From a virus: a stretch of DNA of 26,845 bases. The stretch lies in the IMG/VR virus record IMGVR_UViG_3300033148_002854, positions 1 through 26,845 of that record. The stretch is one strand, 5' to 3'. The position numbers and the translations under genes are program-made. This document shows positions 15,934 through 23,049 of the stretch, one piece after another. Positions within the stretch are counted from its first letter, which is position 1, and each line of letters starts with the position of its first letter. A model generated the notes under the pieces. It saw only the letters and a program-made list of their open reading frames with translations. It did no database searches and was not told the origin of the DNA.

Positions 15934-17282
15934 CGTGCATACCTCAGTAATTCAAATTCTCTATCGGTTGACATTATATTATCCACATTTCCTGAATCTT
16001 TCCCTGTTGCCACATCAGTTGTAAGTTGCGGTAAGTAGGCATCTAATTCGATAATAACCGAATAACTGGCAGATTCAATTCTTAAATCAGGCAAGGTCGC
16101 ATCAAGTGCGCTTGTTGAGCCTGATAACCCGGTAGCTGAAATTCGCATTGCCGGGATATCTAAATCAACCGTTCCGATTCCGTTAACAGAAGCGTTTGCC
16201 GTAATTTTAGGAAATGGAATAATTGAAGCAAGAGTAATCGCCCCGCCCGTTGCAGCGGCTTCACACTTTAAACCAGGTAAGGTTTTAGCAACAGTGCATA
16301 AAACAGGTGTGGTAAGTTCAGCTTCTATTCCGATTGTAGGAAGCTTAGAATCAACTTGACTTCCCATAACCGCTTCGATTTGTAAATCAGGCAAAGGCTT
16401 GTCAAGAACGCCAACGGCGCCAGCTAATCCTACAGCCGTTAATTTCATCTCCGGTAAGTTAGCATCAACCTTTGACCCTGTCCGGGCTTCACATTCCAAT
16501 AATGGTAACCTGGAGTCAACGTAACACCTTTCTCCAAACTCAGCTTCGATTCGTAAATAAGGAAGAGTAGCATCCACGGTCATATTGTAACCAATCGCAG
16601 ACAATAAACTAAGTGTCGGTAAATCTGAATCTAAGGTTGCTGTAACATGCTCAGGTGTGGTCAATCTAATTGTCGGTAGAGTAGCATCGACAAATGGATT
16701 AAAGGCAACTGTACCTTCCGATTCTAAACTTGGAAGTGTCCCCTGCATATACGGGTTAAAATATATATGAGCCGTGCTTGATACGGTTGGAAGATAAGAA
16801 TACGAGATCAGCGGAATATCATAATCCTGGGCAGCATCAGAAGCCGCATGTTGTGGGATAACGCCGTTAAAAAGAACCCAGCCACCTGTTACAGCGGCAT
16901 CGTATGTTTCAGTAACATAGGTTTCTTCCGTGATTGTTATCTTGGTGTTTTGAGTACCACGTGAAGTGTAACCACCGGAAGAATGGTAATTATTGATAAC
17001 AACCTGATCAAATTCAACAGGGTCATCAAAGACGCAGATCAACCTTGTTACACCATCATAGTCAACCCATGAAGTGCCTGTAGGGGAACCGGTTTTACTA
17101 AGACTTGTTATAAATGCAAGCTCCGGTTCGTAAGCACTGTAGTTTGCGTTATAACAAGTGATGTCTTCATTTGTTACTTCGTGAAGGACACCACCGCTAT
17201 AAAGTTCTACAGACCGGATACCTACATAACTACTATCGCCCCAGTTATCCGCACTATCTATTACAAGTGATTTTACTAACAT
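15930..17282 (-). CDS. Beta-repeat virion protein, probable tail spike or fibre component
   Basis: A 450-aa protein from ATG 17282, which overlaps the upstream stop (TAATG). Residues 1-135 look like a galactose-binding or discoidin-like beta sandwich (SLVIDSADNWGDSSYVGIRS ... IRSVELY ... VVINNYHSSGG). Residues about 155-435 consist of about a dozen degenerate units of 22-31 residues, each built on 'V-D-A-x-L-P-x-L-x-I-E-A' (for example VDATLPYLRIEAEFG, VDANLPEMKLTAVG, LDATLPDLRIESAS). This periodicity fits a beta-solenoid or beta-prism rod with a carbohydrate-binding head. It lies in the tail-gene run and may project from the virion; that role is inferred. Confidence 0.6.
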   Translation of the reverse strand: MLVKSLVIDSADNWGDSSYVGIRSVELYSGGVLHEVTNEDITCYNANYSAYEPELAFITSLSKTGSPTGTSWVDYDGVTRLICVFDDPVEFDQVVINNYHSSGGYTSRGTQNTKITITEETYVTETYDAAVTGGWVLFNGVIPQHAASDAAQDYDIPLISYSYLPTVSSTAHIYFNPYMQGTLPSLESEGTVAFNPFVDATLPTIRLTTPEHVTATLDSDLPTLSLLSAIGYNMTVDATLPYLRIEAEFGERCYVDSRLPLLECEARTGSKVDANLPEMKLTAVGLAGAVGVLDKPLPDLQIEAVMGSQVDSKLPTIGIEAELTTPVLCTVAKTLPGLKCEAAATGGAITLASIIPFPKITANASVNGIGTVDLDIPAMRISATGLSGSTSALDATLPDLRIESASYSVIIELDAYLPQLTTDVATGKDSGNVDNIMSTDREFELLRYAR

Positions 17283-18022
17283 TATGCACCATATTGGTAC
17301 GGTAATGTCAGTTTAAAGCTGTCTATCGTGTAAGTCGAGCCTACGGTTATCGTGGTTGAACTCATGTTCAAGTCAGCACCACTTGTTCCTACTGTTCCGT
17401 CAAATCTCGGCAATATCGTTGAAGCCCCGCCAGCATCGGCAGCATTTGAATAGAACCTGAACCATCCGGCAGTTGCGGCATAAAGCCCAACTCCTGACCA
17501 TGTATCAGAGTTCTTCTCAATTTCACCGGAAGCTGATACCTGAAATTCAAGACCGTTAGCCTCTGCACCTGCTACCCAAGCACCTGAATCTACTGTAATT
17601 TTCACAAGCTCGGTACTCCCGTGAGCTGTGTCAGCATTAGCAGGCTGAGAACCGGAATAAACCATAATGTATCCGTTCTGCATAACGTCCGCTAAACTAC
17701 CGCCCTTCCCTGCTGCGATTGCAAAGACCGTTCCTGCGGCTTCTGTAGTCGTGGTGTCGGTTGCAAGAGTCAGTGTCCCGGCTGCAACACCTGTGACAAC
17801 ATAACTACCATCGGTGCATTCGTTGTTGGTTGTCCCTTCAATGTAAAGAGAATCCCCTACCTTGAATCCGGCGGTAACAAATCCATTACCTGAATCGGTA
17901 ATTGTATCATCACCTGCACCACCATCCACAAAGGCAATCGTGTTGGCGCATATCAGCGCAACATCCGGGTTTGCCAGTCCTAACATTTTGTTTCTCAAAT
18001 TCGTACTCAGTCTTAAAGTCAT
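17282..18022 (-). CDS. Conserved phage structural protein (246 aa)
   Basis: ATG 18022 lies 6 nt after AAGGAG. In the reconstruction given under findings, that Shine-Dalgarno belongs to the left end of the tnpB element. The N-terminus (MTLRLSTNLRNKMLG) is followed by a Gly/Thr/Ala-rich beta region (FKVGDSLYIEGTTNN; GVAAGTLTLATDTTTTEAAG) and then a segment with YIMVYSGSQPANAD and a C-terminal SFKLTLPYQYG. The 'Y-x-G-S-Q-P-x-x-A-D' motif recurs in virion proteins of many tailed phages. It contains no enzyme motif. It is coupled to the beta-repeat gene downstream. Confidence 0.6.
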   Translation of the reverse strand: MTLRLSTNLRNKMLGLANPDVALICANTIAFVDGGAGDDTITDSGNGFVTAGFKVGDSLYIEGTTNNECTDGSYVVTGVAAGTLTLATDTTTTEAAGTVFAIAAGKGGSLADVMQNGYIMVYSGSQPANADTAHGSTELVKITVDSGAWVAGAEANGLEFQVSASGEIEKNSDTWSGVGLYAATAGWFRFYSNAADAGGASTILPRFDGTVGTSGADLNMSSTTITVGSTYTIDSFKLTLPYQYGA

Positions 18023-18042
18023 TTTTTACTCCTTGTTTATTA

Positions 18043-18066
18043 TTAATATGGCCTGAGGACCATTAG
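18043..18066 (+). repeat. Left-end imperfect hairpin of the tnpB element
   Basis: TTAAT and GGCC pair with GGACC and ATTAG around a TGA loop, with an AT bulge on one side and an A bulge on the other. Bulged subterminal hairpins are the sites recognised by TnpA in IS200/IS605 elements. Pairing was judged by eye. Confidence 0.4.
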
Positions 18067-18108
18067 CACTACTATTTCTATATTCAATACATAAACTTTG
18101 GCTTAGAG

Positions 18109-18139
18109 CTCTTAAAAAACTATTGACTTTTTTTAAGAG
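18109..18139 (+). repeat. 11-bp perfect inverted repeat over the tnpB promoter
   Basis: CTCTTAAAAAA (18109-18119) pairs exactly with TTTTTTAAGAG (18129-18139) around a 9-nt loop. The loop contains the tnpB -35 box (TTGACT, 18123-18128). Hairpin formation or binding here would compete with transcription. Confidence 0.55.
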
Positions 18140-18150
18140 AGTGTTATTAT
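18123..18150 (+). promoter_or_regulatory. Sigma70-like promoter of tnpB (leaderless)
   Basis: TTGACT (5/6 of consensus) at 18123-18128, a 16-nt spacer, and TATTAT (5/6) at 18145-18150. The predicted start of transcription is at about 18157, the A of the tnpB ATG. No normal Shine-Dalgarno precedes the gene. Confidence 0.55.
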
Positions 18151-18156
18151 TAAAAC

Positions 18157-19308
18157 ATGCTCGTACCAAAAACATATAAATTCCGAATTTATCCAAAGAA
18201 TAACCAAGTAGAATTGCTGGTAAAACATTTTGGTGCAGTTCGTTTTGTCTGGAACTACTTTCTTGCTCTAAGGAAAACATCTTACCTCGAAAACAAAAAA
18301 CACCTAAGCTATTATGATAATTCAAAAGCATTGACTCTCCTTAAAAAAGACACTGGGTATATATGGTTAAACGAAATTAATTCCCAGGCATTGCAGGCCT
18401 CATTAAAAGATTTAGACACGGCATACGGTAGATTTTTTAAGAGACAATCTATGTTTCCAAAATTTAAGTCAAAAGCTAAATCTATTGGTTCTTTTAGATG
18501 CCCACAGTCTGCTAATATACGATGTGGTAAATTATCCATCCCAAAGTTCCGAGAAGGTATTAAGATAACTGTACACCGTAAAATTAAAGGTAAAATACTT
18601 TTTGTTACAGTTTCCTTAACATCAACCGGCAAATACTTTGCTTCGGTAACTTGTGACTCTGAGCATGCAGCATTACCTATACCAGATGTTGAAATAGGTA
18701 TTGACTTAGGGCTTAAGGATTTAGCAGTCTGCTCGAATGGTAAAGTCTTTAAAAACCCTAAGACCACAAATAAACATGCTAAGAAGCTAGCGTATGAACA
18801 GCGGCAACTTTCTAAAAAGAAAAATGGTTCGGGCAAAAGACTCAGGCAAAAAAAGAAAGTAGCAGGCGTCCATGAAGTTATCAAAAACGCAAGGGCAGAC
18901 AATATCCACAAAATTACACACTCAGTAATCAGCAATAATAAAACTATAGTCGTTGAAGATTTGAACGTAAAAGGCATGATAAAAAACCACAACTTGGCAA
19001 AAGCAATTGTAGATGCGAGCTGGGGTGAGATAACTAGGCAACTTGCGTACAAAGCACACTGGAACAATAGGAGCTTTATTAAAATTGATAGGTGGTTCCC
19101 ATCATCTAAGACATGCCATAATTGTAGTTTCATTAACCAAAGCCTAAAATTAAAAGACCGTGAATGGGTTTGCCCACAATGTAAAACTGTTCTTGATAGA
19201 GATTTAAACGCATCAAAAAACATCCTTAAACAAGGATTAAAAATATTGTCTGGTTCGGGAGCCGAATCGGACGTTAAACGAAAACCCGTGGAGGCGTCTG
19301 GTGCGTAA
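18157..19308 (+). CDS. tnpB: TnpB RNA-guided nuclease (IS200/IS605 family)
   Basis: A 383-aa protein of normal TnpB length. The N-terminus (TYKFRIYPKNNQVELLVKHF, then FVWNYFLA) is the typical helix-turn-helix/OrfB start. The RuvC triad is complete: D183 in GIDLGLKDLAV, E267 in VVEDLNVKGM, D349 in LDRDLNASKNI. A zinc finger (CHNC...CPQC) lies between the second and third catalytic residues, as expected. TnpB cuts DNA next to a target-adjacent motif, guided by an omega-RNA made from the element's right end. The gene is antisense to the phage operon, between two structural genes. No frameshift or missing residue is seen, so it is probably active. Its start at ATG 18157 is fixed by the abutting promoter. 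Confidence 0.95.
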   Translation: MLVPKTYKFRIYPKNNQVELLVKHFGAVRFVWNYFLALRKTSYLENKKHLSYYDNSKALTLLKKDTGYIWLNEINSQALQASLKDLDTAYGRFFKRQSMFPKFKSKAKSIGSFRCPQSANIRCGKLSIPKFREGIKITVHRKIKGKILFVTVSLTSTGKYFASVTCDSEHAALPIPDVEIGIDLGLKDLAVCSNGKVFKNPKTTNKHAKKLAYEQRQLSKKKNGSGKRLRQKKKVAGVHEVIKNARADNIHKITHSVISNNKTIVVEDLNVKGMIKNHNLAKAIVDASWGEITRQLAYKAHWNNRSFIKIDRWFPSSKTCHNCSFINQSLKLKDREWVCPQCKTVLDRDLNASKNILKQGLKILSGSGAESDVKRKPVEASGA

Positions 19309-19385
19309 CAGAGTCTATGAACCGGGAAGCCCAAGTATTTTAATATTGGGCAGCTCACGGGTCAATTAACCCTAAATATTTATTG
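19254..19385 (+). ncRNA. Predicted omega-RNA (reRNA) and guide of TnpB
   Basis: The 3' end of tnpB and the right end fold as expected of an omega-RNA. TTCGG-GAG-CCGAA (19254-19266) forms a hairpin. CCCGTG (19285-19290) pairs with CACGGG (19356-19361), just before the element terminus, as a long-range stem or pseudoknot. GCCCAA...TTGGGC (19329-19351) is the end hairpin. The guide would begin at 19366 (TTAACCCTAAATATTT...), which is the 3' part of the neighbouring phage gene. The 5' end of the RNA is not known and probably lies further inside tnpB. Confidence 0.6.
19329..19351 (+). repeat. Right-end bulged hairpin of the tnpB element
   Basis: GCCCAA-G-TATT pairs with AATATTGGGC: a 10-bp stem with one bulged G and a TT loop. 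This is typical of IS200/IS605 right ends. TCAA follows 14 nt further on. Confidence 0.7.
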
Positions 19386-20248
19386 TTATATACAAGCCCA
19401 CTTCCTGTCCGTCCGGTAGGAAAGTTGGCTATTTTATCTATCGTTAAATTTCTGAATCCGTCATTACCCCCGTAACAAACCCCTTGAGGTGATACCCACA
19501 TTGCAGACTGTCCTGTCCCTTCTATAATTCCCGATTCTGACAAATACCCGTTAAGTTTGCAGTCACTATGTTTGATTGCTGGAAAGCCAGCTACTTTAAC
19601 TTGCTCGAACTGTAACGGGGATCTGCCAAGTAGTAAGTAAGTGTTTTTCTCGGTTGAAACGAAAATCCCGTTATCCACTGCTCGTACCATTCTGATCTCT
19701 GTAGCCCATTGGAAGAAACCTCTTGCTAAATCAAAATCTCCAAATGCTCCAGGCTCTGAATACCAAAGGACGTTTTCCTGAGCGACATACATTCTGTTTT
19801 TATAATACTCAACGATTGTGCCGGTTGGCGGGTCGGATAAGGTTCTTTTTGAAGTAGGGCCAATATAATTACCCTTAACCCATGAGTTATTCTTATCGGT
19901 AATATATCCTTTTTCAGTTCCGTTACACCAATATATACGCTCATTGATTTCTGTATAACTGACTCGCTTATTAGCTGTTACATCCGCTAAAGAGTTATAA
20001 GAATAGTCAGGTAGCAACTCGTATAAAGAAGTGCCTGAAACGAACAAACACTTGCCTTTATCACAAAATAAGCTATGGCTTGCTATCGAAACTCTTTCGG
20101 TGTAACCTTTCCTTCTTGAGATACGTCCGGTGTCAGTTACGTCAACATCGGCCGCAACGGCTAAGTCTTTTATCCCCTCCTTACTATAAAGTCTGGCTGG
20201 GTCAATTTTAGTATTAAGACCTGTTGAGCCTCTAAAAATTGAAATCAT
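19355..20248 (-). CDS. Conserved phage structural protein, C-terminus altered by the tnpB element
   Basis: A 297-aa protein from ATG 20248, with GGGGAT upstream inside the end of the previous gene. The start (MISIFRGSTGLNTKIDPARL, then AADVDVTDTGRISRRKGYTE) is a recognisable N-terminus of a virion protein found near the adaptor in podovirus-like phages. It is followed by beta-propeller-like repeats (LFCDKGKCLFVSGTSLYEL; NERIYWCNGTEKGYI; KNRMYVAQENVLWYSEPG; NGIFVSTEKNTYLLLG). It is probably a tail/neck structural protein. The final codons (the end of Ile, then Asp-Pro-stop) come from the right end of the tnpB element. The reconstructed native end would be ...GLSKK-stop, so little is lost and the protein is probably functional. 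Confidence 0.65.
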   Translation of the reverse strand: MISIFRGSTGLNTKIDPARLYSKEGIKDLAVAADVDVTDTGRISRRKGYTERVSIASHSLFCDKGKCLFVSGTSLYELLPDYSYNSLADVTANKRVSYTEINERIYWCNGTEKGYITDKNNSWVKGNYIGPTSKRTLSDPPTGTIVEYYKNRMYVAQENVLWYSEPGAFGDFDLARGFFQWATEIRMVRAVDNGIFVSTEKNTYLLLGRSPLQFEQVKVAGFPAIKHSDCKLNGYLSESGIIEGTGQSAMWVSPQGVCYGGNDGFRNLTIDKIANFPTGRTGSGLVYNNKYLGLIDP

Positions 20249-20249
20249 A

Positions 20250-20900
20250 TCAATCCCCTAAAAATAAAGAATTGGTTTCAAAAGGTATTGAAAGTTCAAG
20301 CGTCCTTAAAGCGGTCATTAATAAAGACCCGTATTTTGCAGTATTAACACCTTCACCAACACCATCTTCGATAAGCTTAAAGATTTCAAAACAAGCAAAA
20401 TTCACAAGCAACGGTATCTGTAAATGTAAAGGTATCCCGTCAGGCAAGTCAGTAGGGGCAGACATATCAACAGGGAGTCTATGAAAATGAATTGTAATTT
20501 CTTCAGAAGAAGTGGGAATACCTTGATAATATAAATTCCCGCCTTGCTCACAAACTTCATAAATATTTCCTGAAGTGTCCAGCAAGGGGTATATTTGAGA
20601 AAACTCCATCATGGAATTGGCGATAGAAATTTCAACACCGTTTTCGTTCACGGCCAATTTTAAACCCCGTTGGAACGTAACAGGCATACTTACATATGCT
20701 GCATCTGTTGCCGTATTAACAGTACCAATCGTGAATAATTCAGGCAAAGGAGGCGTTATAAAGCTTCCTAAGCTTGATTGCATACCGCCTGCTATTTCAG
20801 ACACTCCCCTATTTAAGTAGCCTTTAATATCATCAGGAGTAAAAGAATCATCTTGAATTATGTTTGCAACAAGTGTTTGTAATTCTAAATAAGTTGCCAT
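20250..20900 (-). CDS. Probable head-tail adaptor protein (SU10-type)
   Basis: A 216-aa protein; ATG 20900 has AAAGGAG 4 nt upstream. The N-terminus (MATYLELQTLVANIIQDDSF, then DDIKGYLNRGVSEIAGG) is the helical start typical of the small adaptor proteins of podoviruses resembling SU10. The middle (AAYVSMPVTFQRGLKLAVNE, then LYYQGIP, ITIHFHRLPVDM) has the strand pattern seen in that family. The C-terminal helix (LLVNFACFEIFKLIEDG) also fits. Adaptors sit under the portal and join the head to the tail, consistent with its position between the capsid genes and tail genes. The family assignment is from pattern memory. Confidence 0.6.
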   Translation of the reverse strand: MATYLELQTLVANIIQDDSFTPDDIKGYLNRGVSEIAGGMQSSLGSFITPPLPELFTIGTVNTATDAAYVSMPVTFQRGLKLAVNENGVEISIANSMMEFSQIYPLLDTSGNIYEVCEQGGNLYYQGIPTSSEEITIHFHRLPVDMSAPTDLPDGIPLHLQIPLLVNFACFEIFKLIEDGVGEGVNTAKYGSLLMTALRTLELSIPFETNSLFLGD

Positions 20901-20909
20901 GCTACTCCT

Positions 20910-21143
20910 TTAAAGATCGTCTGGTGTTACCGGTGTCGTTATAAACACATCCTCTTGCTCAGGGCGGTGTATTGGAACGCTTTGTTTCTCACCCAATGGT
21001 TTAGGTGGTTCATGCTGTGGATGCTTTTCATCAAAACATTCGTTACACGCAAGAAGATTATTCCATTGCATCCGGCACTGGCTCCGACGAAACCGGAAGC
21101 CACAAATATCGCAGATCAAAAAATAATCACCGGGGATATACAT
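20910..21143 (-). CDS. Small zinc-ribbon phage protein
   Basis: A 77-aa protein. The true start is ATG 21143, which overlaps the upstream stop as TGATG; a TTG one codon earlier is in frame but less likely. The sequence begins MYIPGDYFLICDICGFRF, followed by LACNECFDEKHPQ. C-x2-C and C-x2-C (CDIC, CNEC) about 20 residues apart make a zinc ribbon. The Pro-rich C-terminal tail ends ...VFITTPVTPDDL. Small proteins with this layout (P-G-D-x-x-x-I-C-D-I-C-G-F) are commonly encoded among phage connector genes. The role is unknown; a structural or assembly function is likely from context. Confidence 0.7.
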   Translation of the reverse strand: MYIPGDYFLICDICGFRFRRSQCRMQWNNLLACNECFDEKHPQHEPPKPLGEKQSVPIHRPEQEDVFITTPVTPDDL

Positions 21144-21763
21144 CAAACACCATCTTGATTAATTATCATTTTAAGCTCTGCACCCGTGGAGTAAGAATTA
21201 CAAACTAATCTTATTCCGGTAGCATGATTATCAAGGTCAGCATGTGCCGCAGCCGTAATAGTTGTTAATGCTGTTGGTCCCGCTGTGTACTGAATATCGT
21301 CTGACTCAAAAACCTTTGAATATGTTTCTTCGACAGATATATCTATTGTTCCGGTCACATCTTCTATCGACACGGTTGCAGGATTATAGTTGTAAACATT
21401 TAAAGGAATAGTGTTTGTTATAAACTCGTCCACTGTTCCAATCGTGACGTTTGCTGCTGCTGCCCCGGAAGCTGTGATTGAAGTTATGGTTTTAAAATAA
21501 CCTGCACTCTCAGCCATTGTAGATGCCCCACCTGTTACAGCTTCTGTCAAAGCTCTACCATCTGCGTCAGTACCAACTATCGTAAATGTGATACCGCCAT
21601 CTTCGCCTGAACTATCTATCCCAATCCTCCGAGCATAGTCCAATGTAGTTCCGTCAAGAACCCCATCAAGCGTCAGCGCACCAGATGCAGACACAACCGC
21701 AGTAGTATAAAATCCATCTACATCCACGGCTACAGGATCTATTTGTATCATTTTTGGTCTCAT
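21143..21763 (-). CDS. Conserved phage virion protein (206 aa)
   Basis: ATG 21763 lies 8 nt after AGGAAA; an internal ATG at residue 5 is also possible. The protein is Ala/Thr/Gly-rich and beta-structured. The middle (RIGIDSSGEDGGITFTIVGT, then DADGRALTEAVTG, GYFKTITSITASG) is a familiar pattern in structural proteins of podovirus-like phages, with an Ig-like or decoration-type fold likely. The C-terminus (TGIRLVCNSYSTGAELKMII) is also conserved in style. There are no membrane or catalytic motifs. It lies between the beta-helix gene and the zinc-ribbon gene and overlaps the latter by one base. Confidence 0.65.
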   Translation of the reverse strand: MRPKMIQIDPVAVDVDGFYTTAVVSASGALTLDGVLDGTTLDYARRIGIDSSGEDGGITFTIVGTDADGRALTEAVTGGASTMAESAGYFKTITSITASGAAAANVTIGTVDEFITNTIPLNVYNYNPATVSIEDVTGTIDISVEETYSKVFESDDIQYTAGPTALTTITAAAHADLDNHATGIRLVCNSYSTGAELKMIINQDGV

Positions 21764-21900
21764 ATCATTTTCCTAAATTAATATATCCGCCCCCCGGAAG
21801 AGGCTGGTATAATTTAATATGATCTAAGCAGCATCCATGAGAATGCGCCCGTCACTGAAATTCTGTTTAAATTTTAGCTTTTCTATGGTTATCCTTTTAA

Positions 21901-21922
21901 GCACCCCTGTTTCCAAGGGTGC
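21901..21922 (-). other. Hairpin after the beta-helix gene
   Basis: GCACCC and GGGTGC form a 6-bp GC-rich stem with a 10-nt loop, 8 nt past the stop of the beta-helix gene. No U-run follows, so it is more likely an mRNA-stabilising or processing hairpin than a terminator. The remainder of the 166-bp gap (21764-21929) shows no gene. Confidence 0.4.
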
Positions 21923-21929
21923 CGTTAAA

Positions 21930-22907
21930 TTAAGTTGCCTGAACTCCAGATCCACCACCTGCCGCATAGGTTGACAAGCAGCTAAAAATACCAGTCTGGG
22001 TTGCTAATGCAGCACAACCGTTTTCAGCGGTTGATCCCGTTAAGAGAATTTCACCTGCCGTGAAAGCTGATACACCACCGATTGCGACATCCGGTGTACC
22101 TGTTGATTTTTTTGTTACGTTAAATAGACAATCTCTGAATTCCATTTTACGCTCAACGTCTGTCGCAGTCGTTGACCATACAAATGCATTCGCTGCATTA
22201 CCAGCCCATCGCCAAAAACCACAATTCTCAAATGTGACATCCCTTGCAACTTTACCGGAACCGGCTAATCCTTTTGTAAGCATGACACAAGGACGGACAA
22301 TAGCTCCTGAAATTGCGTTTGCATTTGAGCCAATAGTAGAATTGCGGATGATTGCACTATCACCGTTCATAACAAGTTCTGCTGCGCCGGTTACATCAAG
22401 GTCAGTGGATTTGTAAATTTCACAAAAATCCATACCCATGTATTCACCGCCATCAACAAAGCAATAAATACCTTCAGCAACATCGTTTGAATTTATAAAC
22501 TTGATGTTACAAAAGGTGTTTCTGACGCCAGTGTTCTTGACGGTGGCGATATCAGTTGCAGCCACGGTTGAACCCAAAGATATTTTTGCACCGTTACCGT
22601 ACATCCGGCTTGCTCCATCCAGGCCGACAAAGTGAACTCTGTTTTTTGAAACCGTCAACATTTCTGTTAGTATGTGTGTGGAATTTCCAACAAGACAAAT
22701 TATATCGTTCTTATTGGTTGTTGCCACGTCTAGTGCTTTATCAATTGTTTTGAATGCGTTCGTAATAGAATTAGCCTTTGTGCTTACTCCATCACTGCCA
22801 GCTCCATAGTCTACAAATAAAACTGACCCTTCTGTTGCTGGTATGCCCCCGCCTATTACGGGAACTCCCATACTCGTAATTCCGTTTGGAAAATTTGTTA
22901 AACCCAT
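21930..22907 (-). CDS. Right-handed beta-helix virion protein
   Basis: A 325-aa protein; ATG 22907 has AAAGGAG 5-6 nt upstream. The N-terminus (MGLTNFPNGITSMGVPVIGG) is recognisable as a conserved virion-attachment segment. Then FVDYGAGSDGVSTKANSITN introduces a pectate-lyase-like region with regular rungs (VHFVGLDGASRMYG; TFCNIKFINSNDVAEGIYCF; MGMDFCEIYKSTDLDVTG; VTFENCGFWRWAG; MEFRDCLFNVTKK). Cys and Phe in 'N-C-x-F' steps mark the coil interior. No clear carbohydrase active site is visible. Proteins of this type are often encoded next to the major capsid gene and may be head fibres or decoration; that role is inferred. Confidence 0.7.
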   Translation of the reverse strand: MGLTNFPNGITSMGVPVIGGGIPATEGSVLFVDYGAGSDGVSTKANSITNAFKTIDKALDVATTNKNDIICLVGNSTHILTEMLTVSKNRVHFVGLDGASRMYGNGAKISLGSTVAATDIATVKNTGVRNTFCNIKFINSNDVAEGIYCFVDGGEYMGMDFCEIYKSTDLDVTGAAELVMNGDSAIIRNSTIGSNANAISGAIVRPCVMLTKGLAGSGKVARDVTFENCGFWRWAGNAANAFVWSTTATDVERKMEFRDCLFNVTKKSTGTPDVAIGGVSAFTAGEILLTGSTAENGCAALATQTGIFSCLSTYAAGGGSGVQAT

Positions 22908-22942
22908 TTTGTACTCCTTTCTGGAACACCCCGAAGGCTGCT

Positions 22943-23018
22943 TAGCAGATTCTAACTGCTACTTACCCAGAGTTTGTTTAGATAAGTTTGACACGAAAAA
23001 TGTCATGCCAAACTTATC
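22943..23018 (-). other. Two hairpins downstream of the major capsid gene
   Basis: In the 142-bp gap after the capsid gene, GATAAGTTTG (22981-22990) pairs perfectly with CAAACTTATC (23009-23018). A second hairpin, TAGCAG...CTGCTA (22943-22961), has a 7-nt loop. Neither is followed by a U-run on the minus strand. They probably stabilise or mark processing of the capsid mRNA. No gene or tRNA is seen here. Confidence 0.5.
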
Positions 23019-23049
23019 AAGTTAAAAAAACTAACAAAGCCCGAAAATA

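Larger units (their letters stand above)
18030..19365 (+). mobile_element. IS200/IS605-type tnpB-only insertion
   Basis: The element holds one complete tnpB on the + strand and no tnpA. The right end is clear: a bulged hairpin (19329-19351) followed 14 nt later by TCAA (19362-19365), a known right-end cleavage tetranucleotide of the IS608 group. The left end is less certain. TTAC (18026-18029) is the canonical IS608-group target, and placing the boundary after it puts a bulged hairpin (18043-18066) about 13 nt inside, matching the right end. Excision would rejoin the 297-aa gene to a stop overlapping ATG 18022 as ATGA. As tnpA is missing, movement would need a transposase in trans. Confidence 0.7.

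Noticed and set aside
18026-18331. Minus-strand frame ending ...GPQAILIINKE before the gene at 18022
   Set aside because: It was considered as the lost C-terminus of the 297-aa gene. It runs backward through the tnpB start and left end, and the TTAC/TCAA reconstruction gives a better joined gene. It cannot be fully excluded without an empty-site relative.
18312-19358. Minus-strand 348-aa frame opposite tnpB
   Set aside because: It is a shadow of tnpB, whose catalytic residues and zinc finger are intact.
21785-21820. TATAAT on the + strand in the gap near 21808 as a promoter
   Set aside because: No -35 box lies at suitable spacing and no + strand gene follows.
22920-23000. tRNA-like arrangement with a GCAG...CTGC arm after the capsid gene
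   Set aside because: There is no acceptor stem, T-arm (GTTCRA) or CCA-type end in the right places; only isolated hairpins.
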